DNA of 64,000 nucleotides, taken from positions 62,001 to 126,000 of the forward strand of contig NZ_CP009832.1 in the NCBI RefSeq assembly GCF_000959525.1, written 5' to 3'. The notes under the pieces were generated by a model. It was not told the DNA's origin, made no database searches, and saw only the letters and a program-made list of their open reading frames with translations. Positions 16,299 to 24,768 of this stretch are shown in pieces. Source of the DNA: Burkholderia multivorans ATCC BAA-247. GTDB taxonomy: Bacteria; Pseudomonadota; Gammaproteobacteria; Burkholderiales; Burkholderiaceae. How positions within the stretch are numbered: the stretch's first letter is position 1; each line of letters begins with the position of its first letter. Position numbers and translations under genes: made by a program.

Positions 16299-16618
16299 TG
16301 CTCACGGCCGTCTACGTGCTGCTGTGCGCCGCGCTCGCGCTGCGTCTCGTGATTTTTCGCCGCGGCACGAGCGCCCACCGACCTCTCGCGTCGTGTCTCG
16401 CCTACGCACTCGCGGTTGCCGCCGGCGCCGCGCCCATTCGCGCCGCGTTCGGCATGCTGCCGCCGGCGAATGTGGCTGACACCGTCCTCGTCGGCGTCTT
16501 GTGCCTGGCCGTGTACGGCGTGCGCGGCAACGTCGTCGAGCTGTTCCACCGCGGCAATCCGCGCGACTCGCTGATCGCGCGTGTGCTGCAGTTCAAACCG
16601 TGGGGGCGCCATGTATAA
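16298..16618 (+). CDS. Phage holin family protein (second lysis membrane protein)
   Basis: This 106-residue small membrane protein begins with a hydrophobic segment at residues 3-20. Two further segments lie near 36-48 and 60-78, and a basic C-terminus follows. It starts on an ATGA overlap with the first holin gene, and its stop overlaps the endolysin start. In related phages such a pair is annotated as holin and holin partner. Which of the two is the effector and which the regulator cannot be told from sequence. Confidence 0.78.
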   Translation: MLTAVYVLLCAALALRLVIFRRGTSAHRPLASCLAYALAVAAGAAPIRAAFGMLPPANVADTVLVGVLCLAVYGVRGNVVELFHRGNPRDSLIARVLQFKPWGRHV

Positions 16619-17411
16619 AACCCTGCGCCTGGGCGACCGCGGCGCCGACGTCGCCTACCTGCAGCGCCAGCTCATCGCGGCCGGCGCGCGCATCGACGCC
16701 GACGCACTCTACGGCAGCGCGACGCGCGGCGCCGTGGTGGCGTTCCAGGCGTCGCACGGCCTGGTCGCCGACGGCATCGCGGGCCCGAAGACGTGGGCGG
16801 CACTGGCAGCCGGCCGGCGCGATCCGCGGCACCTGACTGATGCGGATCTGCAGCGCGCGGCCGATCGGCTGAAGGTCGATCTCGCGGCCGTGCGCGCAGT
16901 CAACGAAGTCGAGTCGCGCGGCGCCGGCTTTTTGCCGGACGGCCGTCCTGTGATCCTGTTCGAGCGGCACATCATGTATCGGCAGCTCGCGGCCGCGGGC
17001 CTGGACGCCGACGCGCTCGCGGCGAAGTATCCGGGCGTCGTCAACCCGAAGCCCGGCGGCTACGCCGGCGGCACGGCGGAATACGCGCGCCTGGCGACCG
17101 CGTCGCAGATTTCCGCAGCGTGCGCACTCGAAGCGGCGAGCTGGGGCGGGTTCCAAATCATGGGCTTTCACTGGAACCTGCTCGGCTATCCGGACGTGTT
17201 CTCGTTCGTCGAGGCGATGAAGGTCAGCGAAGCCGAGCACCTCGAGGCGTTCGTGCGCTTCATCCTCGCCGACAAAGCGCTGCTCGCCGCGTTGCGCAGC
17301 CGGAAATGGGCCAAGTTCGCCGAGCTGTACAACGGCCGCGATTACGCCGATCACCTGTACGACGTGAAGCTCGAACGGGCCTTCGAGCGCTACAGCCGGG
17401 CAGTCGCATGA
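16611..17411 (+). CDS. Endolysin: N-acetylmuramidase with peptidoglycan-binding domain
   Basis: This 266-residue lysin has an N-terminal peptidoglycan-binding type 1 domain (residues 5-66, with LRLGDRGADVAYLQRQL and GIAGPKTWAAL). The catalytic domain at about 75-264 is an N-acetylmuramidase (DUF3380 type). The likely catalytic glutamate lies in VNEVESRG (Glu99 or Glu101). Typical family segments are FERHIMYRQL, ASWGGFQIMGFHW and YNGRDYADHLYDVKL. There is no signal peptide, so export depends on the holin. The start overlaps the holin stop by 8 bp. Confidence 0.92.
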   Translation: MYKTLRLGDRGADVAYLQRQLIAAGARIDADALYGSATRGAVVAFQASHGLVADGIAGPKTWAALAAGRRDPRHLTDADLQRAADRLKVDLAAVRAVNEVESRGAGFLPDGRPVILFERHIMYRQLAAAGLDADALAAKYPGVVNPKPGGYAGGTAEYARLATASQISAACALEAASWGGFQIMGFHWNLLGYPDVFSFVEAMKVSEAEHLEAFVRFILADKALLAALRSRKWAKFAELYNGRDYADHLYDVKLERAFERYSRAVA

Positions 17412-17899
17412 CGGGCGGCGCTCGCACTCTCGTCGCCGGCGCGATCGCGCTCGCCGCGGCGGGTGTCGTCATCGCGGTCCAGCATGCGCTCCTGGTCAGC
17501 GCCGGCCAGCACGCCGACGATCTCGCGCGCGACTTGCGCGAGCGAACAGCCGAGCGCGACGCGGCGCGTCGCGACGTGAAGATCGTCACGCGGTACGTCG
17601 GCCGTGTCCGGATCGTCCGCGAAAAGGGCGACACCATCGTCAAGGAGGTACCCGTTTATGTGGATCGCGAAGCTGATCGCGCCTGTGTTGTTCCTCTCGG
17701 GTTTGTGCGCGTGCACGACGCAGCCGCCGCCAATGTGCCGGTGGGACATCCCGGAAGCACTGATGCGGCCGCCGCGGGCGTTGCACTCTCTACCGTCGCC
17801 GCGACCGTCGCCGATAACTACACCACCTGCCACGAAAACGCCGAACAGCTGATCGCTCTGCAGGCGCGAGTGCGTGACGCCGAGAAGGAGGCGCCGTGA
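17408..17899 (+). CDS. Inner-membrane spanin (Rz-like, LysB)
   Basis: This 163-residue protein has one N-terminal membrane anchor (residues about 8-30) and a long alpha-helical periplasmic part rich in Arg, Glu and Ala. This is the Rz layout, which with Rz1 fuses the inner and outer membranes at lysis. The start overlaps the endolysin stop (ATGA). A complete Rz1 frame lies inside it. The stop overlaps the GTG of gene R. Confidence 0.82.
   Translation: MTGGARTLVAGAIALAAAGVVIAVQHALLVSAGQHADDLARDLRERTAERDAARRDVKIVTRYVGRVRIVREKGDTIVKEVPVYVDREADRACVVPLGFVRVHDAAAANVPVGHPGSTDAAAAGVALSTVAATVADNYTTCHENAEQLIALQARVRDAEKEAP
17658..17852 (+). CDS. Outer-membrane spanin lipoprotein (Rz1-like), nested in the Rz gene
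   Basis: This 64-residue lipoprotein is encoded entirely inside the Rz-like gene in another frame. The signal peptide ends in a lipobox LSGLC, so the mature protein would start at a lipidated cysteine (about residue 16). It continues with a short proline-rich periplasmic part, the standard Rz1 design. A near-perfect Shine-Dalgarno AAGGAGG at 17642-17648 lies 9 bp before the ATG and has no purpose in the Rz frame, which strongly supports the start. Confidence 0.85.
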   Translation: MWIAKLIAPVLFLSGLCACTTQPPPMCRWDIPEALMRPPRALHSLPSPRPSPITTPPATKTPNS

Positions 17900-18306
17900 A
17901 CAAACCGAACAGCCTGCGCGCAGCGCTGACGGCCGCCCTGCCCGAGTTCGCGCGCGATCCGGACCGGCTGCACATCTTCATCGAACACGGGTCGATTGCC
18001 GTCACCGCAGCGAATTCACTGTCGTTCGAGTATGCGTACACGCTCGACATCGTCGTGACGGATTACGCCGGACACTCGGATCACCTGATGGTGCCGATCA
18101 TCGCGTGGCTGAAGGTTCACCAGCCGGAGCTGCTGCTGAACCGCGACCTCTGCCGCGATGGGTTCAAGTTCCAGGCCGAGTTGCTGGACAATGGGAAGTC
18201 CGATGTCGAAATCCTGCTGAAGCTTACGGAGCGCGTCGGTGTCACCGAGCGGCCGGACGGATTCGAGATCCGCCACTTTGGCGAGCCGCCGATCGCGGGA
18301 ACGTGA
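17896..18306 (+). CDS. R: Tail completion protein (P2 gpR)
   Basis: This 136-residue tail completion protein of the P2 gpR family acts with gpS at the head-proximal end of the tail. The SLRAALTAALPEFARDPDRLHIFIEHG start and the central YTLDIVVTDYAGHSDHLMVPIIAWLK region are diagnostic. It starts with GTG and has an AAGGAGG Shine-Dalgarno 5 bp upstream. The stop overlaps the ATG of gene S. Confidence 0.92.
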   Translation: MNKPNSLRAALTAALPEFARDPDRLHIFIEHGSIAVTAANSLSFEYAYTLDIVVTDYAGHSDHLMVPIIAWLKVHQPELLLNRDLCRDGFKFQAELLDNGKSDVEILLKLTERVGVTERPDGFEIRHFGEPPIAGT

Positions 18307-18755
18307 TGGCGGATCGTCTCTCGCGCGCTGAGGAATGGGCGTCCGGCCTGCTGGGCCAGCTCACGAGTGCGCAGCGTGCGCGCCTAGCGAAGGAACTCGC
18401 GGCCGAACTGCGCCGGCGCCAGTCGCGACGCATCGCAGAAGCCCGCAACCCGGACGGCAGCAGATACGCGCCGCGCAAGCCGCAGGCGCGGCGCAAGAAG
18501 GGCCGCATCCGGCGCGCGATGTTCCAGAAGTTGCGCACCGCCCGCTTCCTGAAAACTGCTTCGAGCGCTGACGCGTCGGTGCTGCATTTCACGCGCGACG
18601 TCGAGCGCATCGCACGCGTGCATCAGGAGGGCCTGCGCGATCAGGTGCAGCGCGACGGCCCAATCGCTCAGTATCCGGCACGCGAGCTGCTGGGTCTCGC
18701 GGACGCCGACATCATGCGAATCGCCGACGTCGTCCTCGATTTTTTGTCGCGGTAG
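18306..18755 (+). CDS. S: Tail completion / virion morphogenesis protein (P2 gpS)
   Basis: This 149-residue protein of the P2 gpS (phage virion morphogenesis) family carries the segment RNPDGSRYAPRKP followed by a basic stretch. The family C-terminus, YPARELLGLADADIMRIADVVLDFL, is also visible. It is the last gene of the O-S late operon; the next stretch is lower in G+C and leads to the V operon. Confidence 0.92.
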   Translation: MADRLSRAEEWASGLLGQLTSAQRARLAKELAAELRRRQSRRIAEARNPDGSRYAPRKPQARRKKGRIRRAMFQKLRTARFLKTASSADASVLHFTRDVERIARVHQEGLRDQVQRDGPIAQYPARELLGLADADIMRIADVVLDFLSR

Positions 18756-18805
18756 ATTTCGCTCGGTCGTGCAGCGTCGGACCTGATTGCGATCTGCCAA
18801 AAAAC

Positions 18806-19087
18806 ATGTTTCATTCGGTCAGCTTCGCGACCGTGATCGCATACTTTCAGACTACTCCTATGTGCCTGCACGATTCGATAAAGAGGGACTTACTGCATAT
18901 CAGAAATGCAATTCAGATTCTTCGCGCGTCACGAAACCAGTTTGCGTCAGAAACCCGGATTGCTGAACCAAAGTACTGGCGCGAGAGGCTTTACGCCATT
19001 CGTGACTTGGCCGAACGCCACAATTTTCGAACACTGCAGCTCGAAGCAGACGAACTGATACTTGAGACTGAAGAGCTCGAACATTAG
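18806..19087 (+). CDS. Small hypothetical protein (moron between S and V)
   Basis: This 93-residue protein of unknown function has a lower G+C than both neighbours. The body is a helical, charged protein (HDSIKRDLLHIRNAIQILRASRN, then AEPKYWRERLYAIRDLAERHN). An in-frame ATG at 18860 gives a 75-residue form that begins with this helical part and may be the true start. Neither start has a good Shine-Dalgarno. Position between two late operons and composition suggest an acquired cargo gene. Confidence 0.55.
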   Translation: MFHSVSFATVIAYFQTTPMCLHDSIKRDLLHIRNAIQILRASRNQFASETRIAEPKYWRERLYAIRDLAERHNFRTLQLEADELILETEELEH

Positions 19088-19103
19088 GCTGACAAATGTC
19101 AAT

Positions 19104-19128
19104 GGTTGTCACAGGCTCCCACACAACA
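19104..19128. promoter_or_regulatory. Ogr-type late-activator site for the V operon
   Basis: GGTTGT (19104-19109), a 13-bp spacer and ACAAC (19123-19127). It has the same core and spacing as the sites at 12215 and 25292. It lies about 56 bp before the start of gene V. Confidence 0.7.
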
Positions 19129-19171
19129 TGTTGTGCATGCCCCCTGGGCGCGCGCGCGGCATCCTTGCCGC

Positions 19172-19876
19172 ATGGATGATTTTGCTGACCTGAATCGCCG
19201 CCTCGAAAGCCTGTTGCGCGAGGGCACCGTGATCGACGTCGACCACGGTGCCCGCCGCGTGCGCGTTGAATCGGGCGGGCTACAAACCGACTGGATTCGT
19301 TGGCTGGTGCAGCGAACCGGCAACAGTATCGTGTGGGACCCACCGTCGATCGGCGAACCCGGACTGCTGCTGTGTCCGTCGGGTGAGCCGACCACCGGTC
19401 TGTTCCTGCCTGGCGTGTACTGCGACGGTCACGACGCACCCAGCTCGAATCCGCACGAACACGTGCGCATGTACGGCGACGGCGCACGTATCGCATACGA
19501 CTTCGCGGCTCACGCGCTCACCGCCACGCTGCCCGCCGGCGCGACTGTGCATGTCGTCGCGCCGGGCAGCGTCACGGTCGAAACCAACAGCGCAACCGTC
19601 AAGGCAAAGACTGTCACCCTCGACGCCGACGATACGACCGTGACGGGCGCGTTGCTTGTGAAGGGACCACTCACATTCGAATCCGGCGCGACAGGCAAGA
19701 ATGGAGGCGGCACGGGCTCGCGCGCCGTGATCGAGATCGAGGGCAGCGCCCACTTCACCGGCGTCGTATCAGCAGACGTCGACGTGCAGTCGCAAAATGT
19801 GAGCCTCGTGAAGCACCCGCACCAGGCGCAAGGCGAATTCGCGCAGACCTCGAAACCGCTCGCGGGTGGCGCATGA
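19172..19876 (+). CDS. V: Baseplate assembly / tail spike protein (P2 gpV)
   Basis: This 234-residue membrane-piercing spike of the contractile tail has an OB-fold domain from about residue 15 to 85 (TVIDVDHGARRVRVESG, WDPPSIGEPGLLLCPSGE). A repetitive beta-helix made of V-T-V repeats follows at about 115-175. The C-terminus contains KHPH, the HxH metal-binding tip motif typical of P2-like spikes, so this virion does not need a separate PAAR tip. The start at 19172 gives the family N-terminus (MDDFADLNRRL). Confidence 0.92.
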   Translation: MDDFADLNRRLESLLREGTVIDVDHGARRVRVESGGLQTDWIRWLVQRTGNSIVWDPPSIGEPGLLLCPSGEPTTGLFLPGVYCDGHDAPSSNPHEHVRMYGDGARIAYDFAAHALTATLPAGATVHVVAPGSVTVETNSATVKAKTVTLDADDTTVTGALLVKGPLTFESGATGKNGGGTGSRAVIEIEGSAHFTGVVSADVDVQSQNVSLVKHPHQAQGEFAQTSKPLAGGA

Positions 19877-20250
19877 TGGGCATGAACGCACGCACTGGCC
19901 GCGCGATCGCCGGCCAGGCCCACATTGAGCAATCCGCCGCGGACATCCTGTTCACGCCGCTCGGCACACGCGTCATGCGGCGCGACTACGGTTCGCTCCT
20001 GCCCGCGCTGATCGACGGGCCGGTCAATCCGCTGATGCGCATGCGGGTGATGGCGGCGTCGGTCATGGCGCTGGCACGCTGGGAGCCGCGAATTCAGGTC
20101 AATCAGGTGGATTTCGCCGCCACCGGCGGCGACGGCGGTGCCGTGCTCGAGTTGCATGGCGAGCGCACCGACGGCCCGCGCGCCGGCACGCCGTTCTCCA
20201 TGCGCCTGCCGACGACGAGTGGCCGCATTGCAAGTCGAGGTGTGGCATGA
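19873..20250 (+). CDS. W: Baseplate wedge protein (P2 gpW, gp25-like)
   Basis: This 125-residue baseplate protein of the gp25/gpW family initiates sheath assembly. The motif IEQSAADILFTPLGTRVMRRDYGS, including the conserved EPR-like WEPRIQV later on, is diagnostic. It overlaps gene V by four bases (ATGA) and gene J by four. Confidence 0.93.
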   Translation: MMGMNARTGRAIAGQAHIEQSAADILFTPLGTRVMRRDYGSLLPALIDGPVNPLMRMRVMAASVMALARWEPRIQVNQVDFAATGGDGGAVLELHGERTDGPRAGTPFSMRLPTTSGRIASRGVA

Positions 20251-21152
20251 GAACGACGCCGATCGACCTGTCACAGCTCCCGGCGCCGGACATCGTCGAA
20301 GAGCTGGACTACGAGACTATCTTCGCCGAGAAGAAGGCCCGGCTCATTTCCCTGTACCCGAAGGAACAGCAGGACGAGATCGCGGCCGCGCTCGAGCTCG
20401 AATCCGAGCCGATGGTCAAGCTGCTGCAGGAAGGTGCCTACGAAAAGATGCTGCTGCTCGCGCTGGTGAACGAGAAGGCGCGTGGCTTGCTGCTCGCGTA
20501 CGCGAAGGGCACGACGCTGGAGCATCTCGGCGCCCTGTTCGATGTCGAGCGTCTGCTGATCTCGGCCGGCGACCCGGACAACGGCATCGATCCGGTCTAC
20601 GAGGACGATGACAGCCTGCGCGAGCGCATCCAGCTCGCGCCGCGCGGCTTTTCGGTGGCCGGCCCCGACGATGCGTACGTGTTCCACGCACGCGCGGCGG
20701 ATGGGCGTGTGAAGGCGGCGACCGCGTACAGCCCATCGCCGTGCGTGATGGTCGTCACGATCCTATCGCGCGAAGGCGACGGCACCGCCAGCGAGGAACT
20801 GCTCGACATCGTCCGGAAGAACCTCGAAAAGAAGCGCCCGCAGGCCGACGAGGTCATTGTCCAGAGCGCGAAGATCGTGCCGTACGCGATCCGCGCGACG
20901 CTGCGCTTCTTCAACGGACCGGACCGCGCCGTTGCGATCGCTGCGTCGCGGAAGAACGCCCAGCAGTTCGCCGATGCAATGCACCGTCCTGGTTCCGAGA
21001 TCACGGTGGACGGTCTGTATGCATCAATGCGTGTGGCCGGCGTCCAAAAGGTGCTGCTCGACACACCGGCCAACGGCGTGCCGATCGCGATCGACGAGGC
21101 GCCGTACTGCACCGGTATCGAGCTGGTCGACGGCGGGGTAGCTGATGAATAA
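20247..21152 (+). CDS. J: Baseplate assembly protein (P2 gpJ)
   Basis: This 301-residue wedge protein of the gpJ/Mu gp47 family links the baseplate hub to gpI and the fibres. Recognised segments are TPIDLSQLPAPDIVEELDYE at the start, a DNGIDPVYEDDDSLRERIQLAPRG-like segment in the middle and a DGLYASMRVAGVQKVLLDTP stretch near the end. It overlaps genes W and I, showing tight translational coupling. Confidence 0.94.
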   Translation: MRTTPIDLSQLPAPDIVEELDYETIFAEKKARLISLYPKEQQDEIAAALELESEPMVKLLQEGAYEKMLLLALVNEKARGLLLAYAKGTTLEHLGALFDVERLLISAGDPDNGIDPVYEDDDSLRERIQLAPRGFSVAGPDDAYVFHARAADGRVKAATAYSPSPCVMVVTILSREGDGTASEELLDIVRKNLEKKRPQADEVIVQSAKIVPYAIRATLRFFNGPDRAVAIAASRKNAQQFADAMHRPGSEITVDGLYASMRVAGVQKVLLDTPANGVPIAIDEAPYCTGIELVDGGVADE

Positions 21153-21699
21153 ACCGACCCGTTCACTGTTGCCGCCGAATGCGACGGCGCTCGAGCGACG
21201 CCTCGCCGAAGCTAATGCGGACCTGCTCGACATCCCGGTCGAGCTCGACACGCTAATGGACCCGGACCGGATCCCGCTGCGCTTTCTGCCGTGGCTCGCG
21301 TGGCACATGGGCGTAGACACGTGGCGCGACGAATGGCCCGAGCAGGTGAAGCGCGCGCGCGTGAAATCTGCAATCCGCATCGCCCGCAAAAAGGGTACGG
21401 CCGATGCCGTGCGCGACGTCTGCGCGTCGTTCGGCGCGAACGTCGTGATGCGCGAATGGTTCGAGATGACGCCGCGCGGCGTGCCGGGCACGTTCGAGGT
21501 CGTGATGACGGTAGGCAGTCGTGAAGGCGTGCCGGCCACCGCGCAGTACGTCGCCGACATTCGCGCCGAAGTCGATCGGGCGAAGCGGGGAACCGCGCAC
21601 TACATCTTCAAGCAAGGCTACAGCGCGATCGGCACGCAGCAGGTCGGCGCGGGCGCACGCGCCGCGGTCTATCGCCGGCTGTCCCTCTCGGAAACCTGA
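21145..21699 (+). CDS. I: Tail protein I (P2 gpI)
   Basis: This 184-residue baseplate periphery protein of the P2 gpI family has LLPPNATALERRLAEA at the N-terminus and the strongly conserved LPWLAWHMGVDTWRDEWPE at about residues 50-68. It connects the baseplate to the tail fibre gpH. It overlaps gene J by 8 bp, and only 2 bp separate it from gene H. Confidence 0.94.
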   Translation: MNKPTRSLLPPNATALERRLAEANADLLDIPVELDTLMDPDRIPLRFLPWLAWHMGVDTWRDEWPEQVKRARVKSAIRIARKKGTADAVRDVCASFGANVVMREWFEMTPRGVPGTFEVVMTVGSREGVPATAQYVADIRAEVDRAKRGTAHYIFKQGYSAIGTQQVGAGARAAVYRRLSLSET

Positions 21700-21701
21700 A
21701 C

Positions 21702-23312
21702 ATGGCTGGAAACCTCATCAACATTACCGACGCCGGACGCGCGGCGCTCGTCGCAGCTAGCAATACCGGCACGGTTGCCCGCCGCGTGACCGAAGTCGGT
21801 CTCGGCACCGCGGCATTCACCTTCGACAAGGGCATGAAAACCATGCCGACCGAGCGCAAACGCGTGACCACGTTCGGCGGCGAAAACGTCGCGCCCGATA
21901 CAGTGCACGTCGTCATCCAGGACGACACCGACGATCAGTATTCGCTGTTCGCGTACGGTCTGTACCTCGACAATGGTGTGCTCTTCGGTGTCTACGTTCA
22001 GGACACGCCCATTCTGGAAAAGTCGCCGGCGGCGATGATGCTGCTTGCGAGCGACATCGTGTTCAAGTCGATCGACGCGTCGCAGCTCCAGTTCGGCCCC
22101 GCCACGTTCCTGAACCCGCCGGCGACGACGGACCGCAAGGGCGTCGTCGAGCTTGCGACGACGGAAGAGGTTGCCGCTGGCACCGACGCGACGCGCGCCG
22201 TGACGCCGGCTACGCTCAAGCCACGGCTCGACGCGAAGGCCAATCTTTCCGGCGCTGACTTCACGGGCCGCATCAGCACGCGGGACGTCCTGCATCTCGC
22301 GTCGGCGCCGGGCGGCACCGGCGCGATTCTCAGCGCCGGCAACGGCGATGGTGCATCCGCCTCGACGACCAACGTCGCGTTGCGTTCGTGGTATGGCATC
22401 GGGTTCGCGCCAACGATCGACGGCATGCCCGTACCGCGAACAGAGTTTTCTCACTGGTTCGATACGCGCACCGGCAATACCGGCTTTCGCGGCACGCTCG
22501 ACGTCGGCGGCCTCATCACGGCTCAAACGCCTCCATCGGGCGACGCATCGAAGCGCGTGCCAACGACCGAATGGGTTGTCGCAGCGATCGCGTCGGCCGG
22601 CATCGGCACGATCGTGTTCGAGCCGCGCACCAGCGTGCGCGCCGGCTTTCTGAAATTGAACGGCGCGCTCGTCAACCGCAGCGACTATCCCGCGCTGTGG
22701 GCGTACGCACAGGCGAGCGGCGCGCTCGTCGCCGAGTCGGCGTGGGGGCAGAACAATTGGGGATGTTTCTCGACGGGCGACGGCGCGACGACGTTCCGTC
22801 TGCCCGAGCTGCGCGGCGAATTCTTGCGCTGCTGGGACGACGGCCGCGGCGCGGATTCTGCGCGCGGGATTGGCACTTTCCAGAGCTTCCAGAACGCATG
22901 GCATGCGCACGGGGCATCGTCGGCAGCCGTCGGCGACCATACGCACGGCGCCTGGACGGACGCGCAAGGCTGGCATGGTCACCACGGCTGGACCGGCGGC
23001 GGCGGCGGACACAATCACAACAACGGGATTTTCAGCCGCTTACTGCGGCCGCCTTACGGTGGGTCGCTAACCGGTTCCGACCAGGCCGGTAGCGGCTCCG
23101 AGCAGGCGGTCGGTGCCGGCGATTCGGCCGACATCGCATGGTCCGGCGATCACGCACACGAGTTCAATACCGAAGGGTCCGGAACGCACAGCCATAACGT
23201 CGGAATCGGCGGCGCCGGCGCACACGCGCATGCCATTACCGTGAACGGGGACGGCGGTAACGAGGCCCGTCCCCGGAACATCGCCATGCTCGCCATGATT
23301 CGCGCTTACTGA
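21702..23312 (+). CDS. H: Tail fibre protein (P2 gpH-like) with collar domain and His-rich tip
   Basis: This 536-residue tail fibre is the likely receptor-binding protein. The N-terminal about 160 residues are the P2 gpH attachment domain (fibre N-terminal region, DUF3751 type). Next comes a short repeat region (VVELATTEEVAAGTDATRAV). From about residue 300 a phage tail collar domain appears (LKLNGALVNRSDYPALWAYA). The last 130 residues are glycine- and histidine-rich with at least seven HxH-type pairs, as in metal-binding long-fibre needles. The fibre is short relative to P2 gpH, so the shaft has been reduced. Confidence 0.88.
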   Translation: MAGNLINITDAGRAALVAASNTGTVARRVTEVGLGTAAFTFDKGMKTMPTERKRVTTFGGENVAPDTVHVVIQDDTDDQYSLFAYGLYLDNGVLFGVYVQDTPILEKSPAAMMLLASDIVFKSIDASQLQFGPATFLNPPATTDRKGVVELATTEEVAAGTDATRAVTPATLKPRLDAKANLSGADFTGRISTRDVLHLASAPGGTGAILSAGNGDGASASTTNVALRSWYGIGFAPTIDGMPVPRTEFSHWFDTRTGNTGFRGTLDVGGLITAQTPPSGDASKRVPTTEWVVAAIASAGIGTIVFEPRTSVRAGFLKLNGALVNRSDYPALWAYAQASGALVAESAWGQNNWGCFSTGDGATTFRLPELRGEFLRCWDDGRGADSARGIGTFQSFQNAWHAHGASSAAVGDHTHGAWTDAQGWHGHHGWTGGGGGHNHNNGIFSRLLRPPYGGSLTGSDQAGSGSEQAVGAGDSADIAWSGDHAHEFNTEGSGTHSHNVGIGGAGAHAHAITVNGDGGNEARPRNIAMLAMIRAY

Positions 23313-23322
23313 AACGACACCT

Positions 23323-24159
23323 ATGCTCATCCATCAATACGACGCCGAAACCGGACAGTACATTTCCAGCCATCTCGCCGACGTGGATCCGAAGAACCCG
23401 AATCGCTGGCTCGTGCCAGCGTTCAGTACGCTCGATCCACTGCCGGAGCGCACGCCGCGCACCTGGCCGTTTTACCGTAACGGTGCATGGACGCTCCTGC
23501 CTGATCACCGCGGACAGGTTCTGTATCGACAGGACACAGGCGAGCCGGCCGAAATTCTCGCGGCCGGCACGACGCCCGAAGCACAGGGGCTCACCGAAAT
23601 TCCACGTCCGTCGCCGGAGCACGTGTGGCGCGACAGCGGCTGGGTCATCGATCCCGCGCTCGTGGCTCAACGAGCACGGGAAGCAGCGATGGTCGAGTTC
23701 GAATCACGTATGGCGCGCGCGCGTCAGATGAACGCTGGCAAGGCGGACGCGTATGCGGCAGGGCTGTTGTCGATGGAGGAGGTGTATTACTTCCGCGCAT
23801 GGTCCGCCTATCAGCTCGATCTGGTCCGCGCGATTCAGTCGGACGGCTTCCCCGACACCGTGCATTGGCCCGACGATCCGGTCCCCTTCGAAGTCGCGTG
23901 CGAACCGGCGCTTGCGGAATTCGAGGCGCGAATGGCGAAGGCAAAGAGCTTTATCGACGGGAAAGCCGACGCGTATGCGGCAGGCGAGCTGTCGGACGAA
24001 GAGCAGTACAACTATCGCGCATGGTCTGCGTATGCCGATCGGCTCACGCATACGCTGAATCGGGAAACGTTCCCGAATGTGGTGTGGCCGAAGGAGCCGG
24101 CGCCGTATGTTGCGCCGTCGGTGCCGAGTGCGACTGCTGATGATGAAGGCGTGGCGTAA
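23323..24159 (+). CDS. Tail fibre assembly protein with internal duplication
   Basis: This 278-residue protein lies directly after the fibre gene and is the likely fibre chaperone, in the place of P2 gpG. The N-terminal about 110 residues match fibre-associated proteins (HQYDAETGQYISSHLADVDP). The rest is two copies of a tfa-like domain of about 65-70 residues, starting near residues 126 and 202. Both copies contain GKADAYAAG, then a Y-x-x-RAWSAY motif and an FP-x-V-x-WP motif. Two acidic residues precede each aromatic motif. P2 gpG has no such duplication that I know of. Confidence 0.8.
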   Translation: MLIHQYDAETGQYISSHLADVDPKNPNRWLVPAFSTLDPLPERTPRTWPFYRNGAWTLLPDHRGQVLYRQDTGEPAEILAAGTTPEAQGLTEIPRPSPEHVWRDSGWVIDPALVAQRAREAAMVEFESRMARARQMNAGKADAYAAGLLSMEEVYYFRAWSAYQLDLVRAIQSDGFPDTVHWPDDPVPFEVACEPALAEFEARMAKAKSFIDGKADAYAAGELSDEEQYNYRAWSAYADRLTHTLNRETFPNVVWPKEPAPYVAPSVPSATADDEGVA

Positions 24160-24202
24160 GCGCTCTGGAAGAGAGGCGGTCGGCGAGTGACGCCCCAAGT
24201 CG

Positions 24203-24508
24203 TTATTTGCCGTTCTTCTCCCACAAGCTTGCCCAGGCACGCATCTCTTCGAGGTTTACGCAAACATCGCGCAGCACGCCGTCGGCTCCCCCGGGATGCA
24301 ACTGATGCTTGCGCACACTGTAGAAGTCTTTGGCGAGGGAAATAATTTTTGTCGTTCGTTCAAAGCAGTAGCCGCAGTGCAGACGCATGCGGCTATGCAG
24401 TACCTCGAGCTGAGCCAAAGCGAAAGGATTGGGCTCTGCCGACTCATTGTTGCGAAAAACATTTTCTATTTCGTTTGCGATTTCACGGATAACTTTCGAT
24501 GTTTTCAT
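24203..24508 (-). CDS. Small hypothetical protein (moron, reverse strand)
   Basis: This 101-residue protein of unknown function is encoded against the late operons and has clearly lower G+C. It is mostly helical (TSKVIREIANEIENVF, then FALAQLEVLHSRMRL) with three cysteines (CGYC, CV). A Shine-Dalgarno-like GAAGGGG precedes the ATG. Orientation, composition and place between the H and FI operons fit an independently expressed lysogenic gene. I cannot assign a function. Confidence 0.55.
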   Translation of the reverse strand: MKTSKVIREIANEIENVFRNNESAEPNPFALAQLEVLHSRMRLHCGYCFERTTKIISLAKDFYSVRKHQLHPGGADGVLRDVCVNLEEMRAWASLWEKNGK

Positions 24509-24768
24509 TTCCCCTTCCGTTTATTGCGGAACGCTAAGTTTGTGGCCAAATAGCAGGCAATGTCACGGCACGTCGAGCCGACAGTGATTGTACGTTTCGT
24601 TAAGGCTCAGCGCATATGTGTCTTAATTCGCAATCGTTTTACGGACACGTTTTTTTAACTTTCGATCCCTTTATCTAACGACGACGTCACCACGCAGTAA
24701 CAACCGCCGCTGGGAGCACATCCAGGCTTGCCAGATGGTCAATCGAAGCGCGTGCCCCATACAGGACA
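24509..24768. other. Low-G+C spacer with no recognisable gene
   Basis: These 260 bases lead from the reverse-strand moron to the decayed com gene. They include A+T-rich stretches that could hold the moron promoter. Nothing more specific is visible. Confidence 0.35.
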
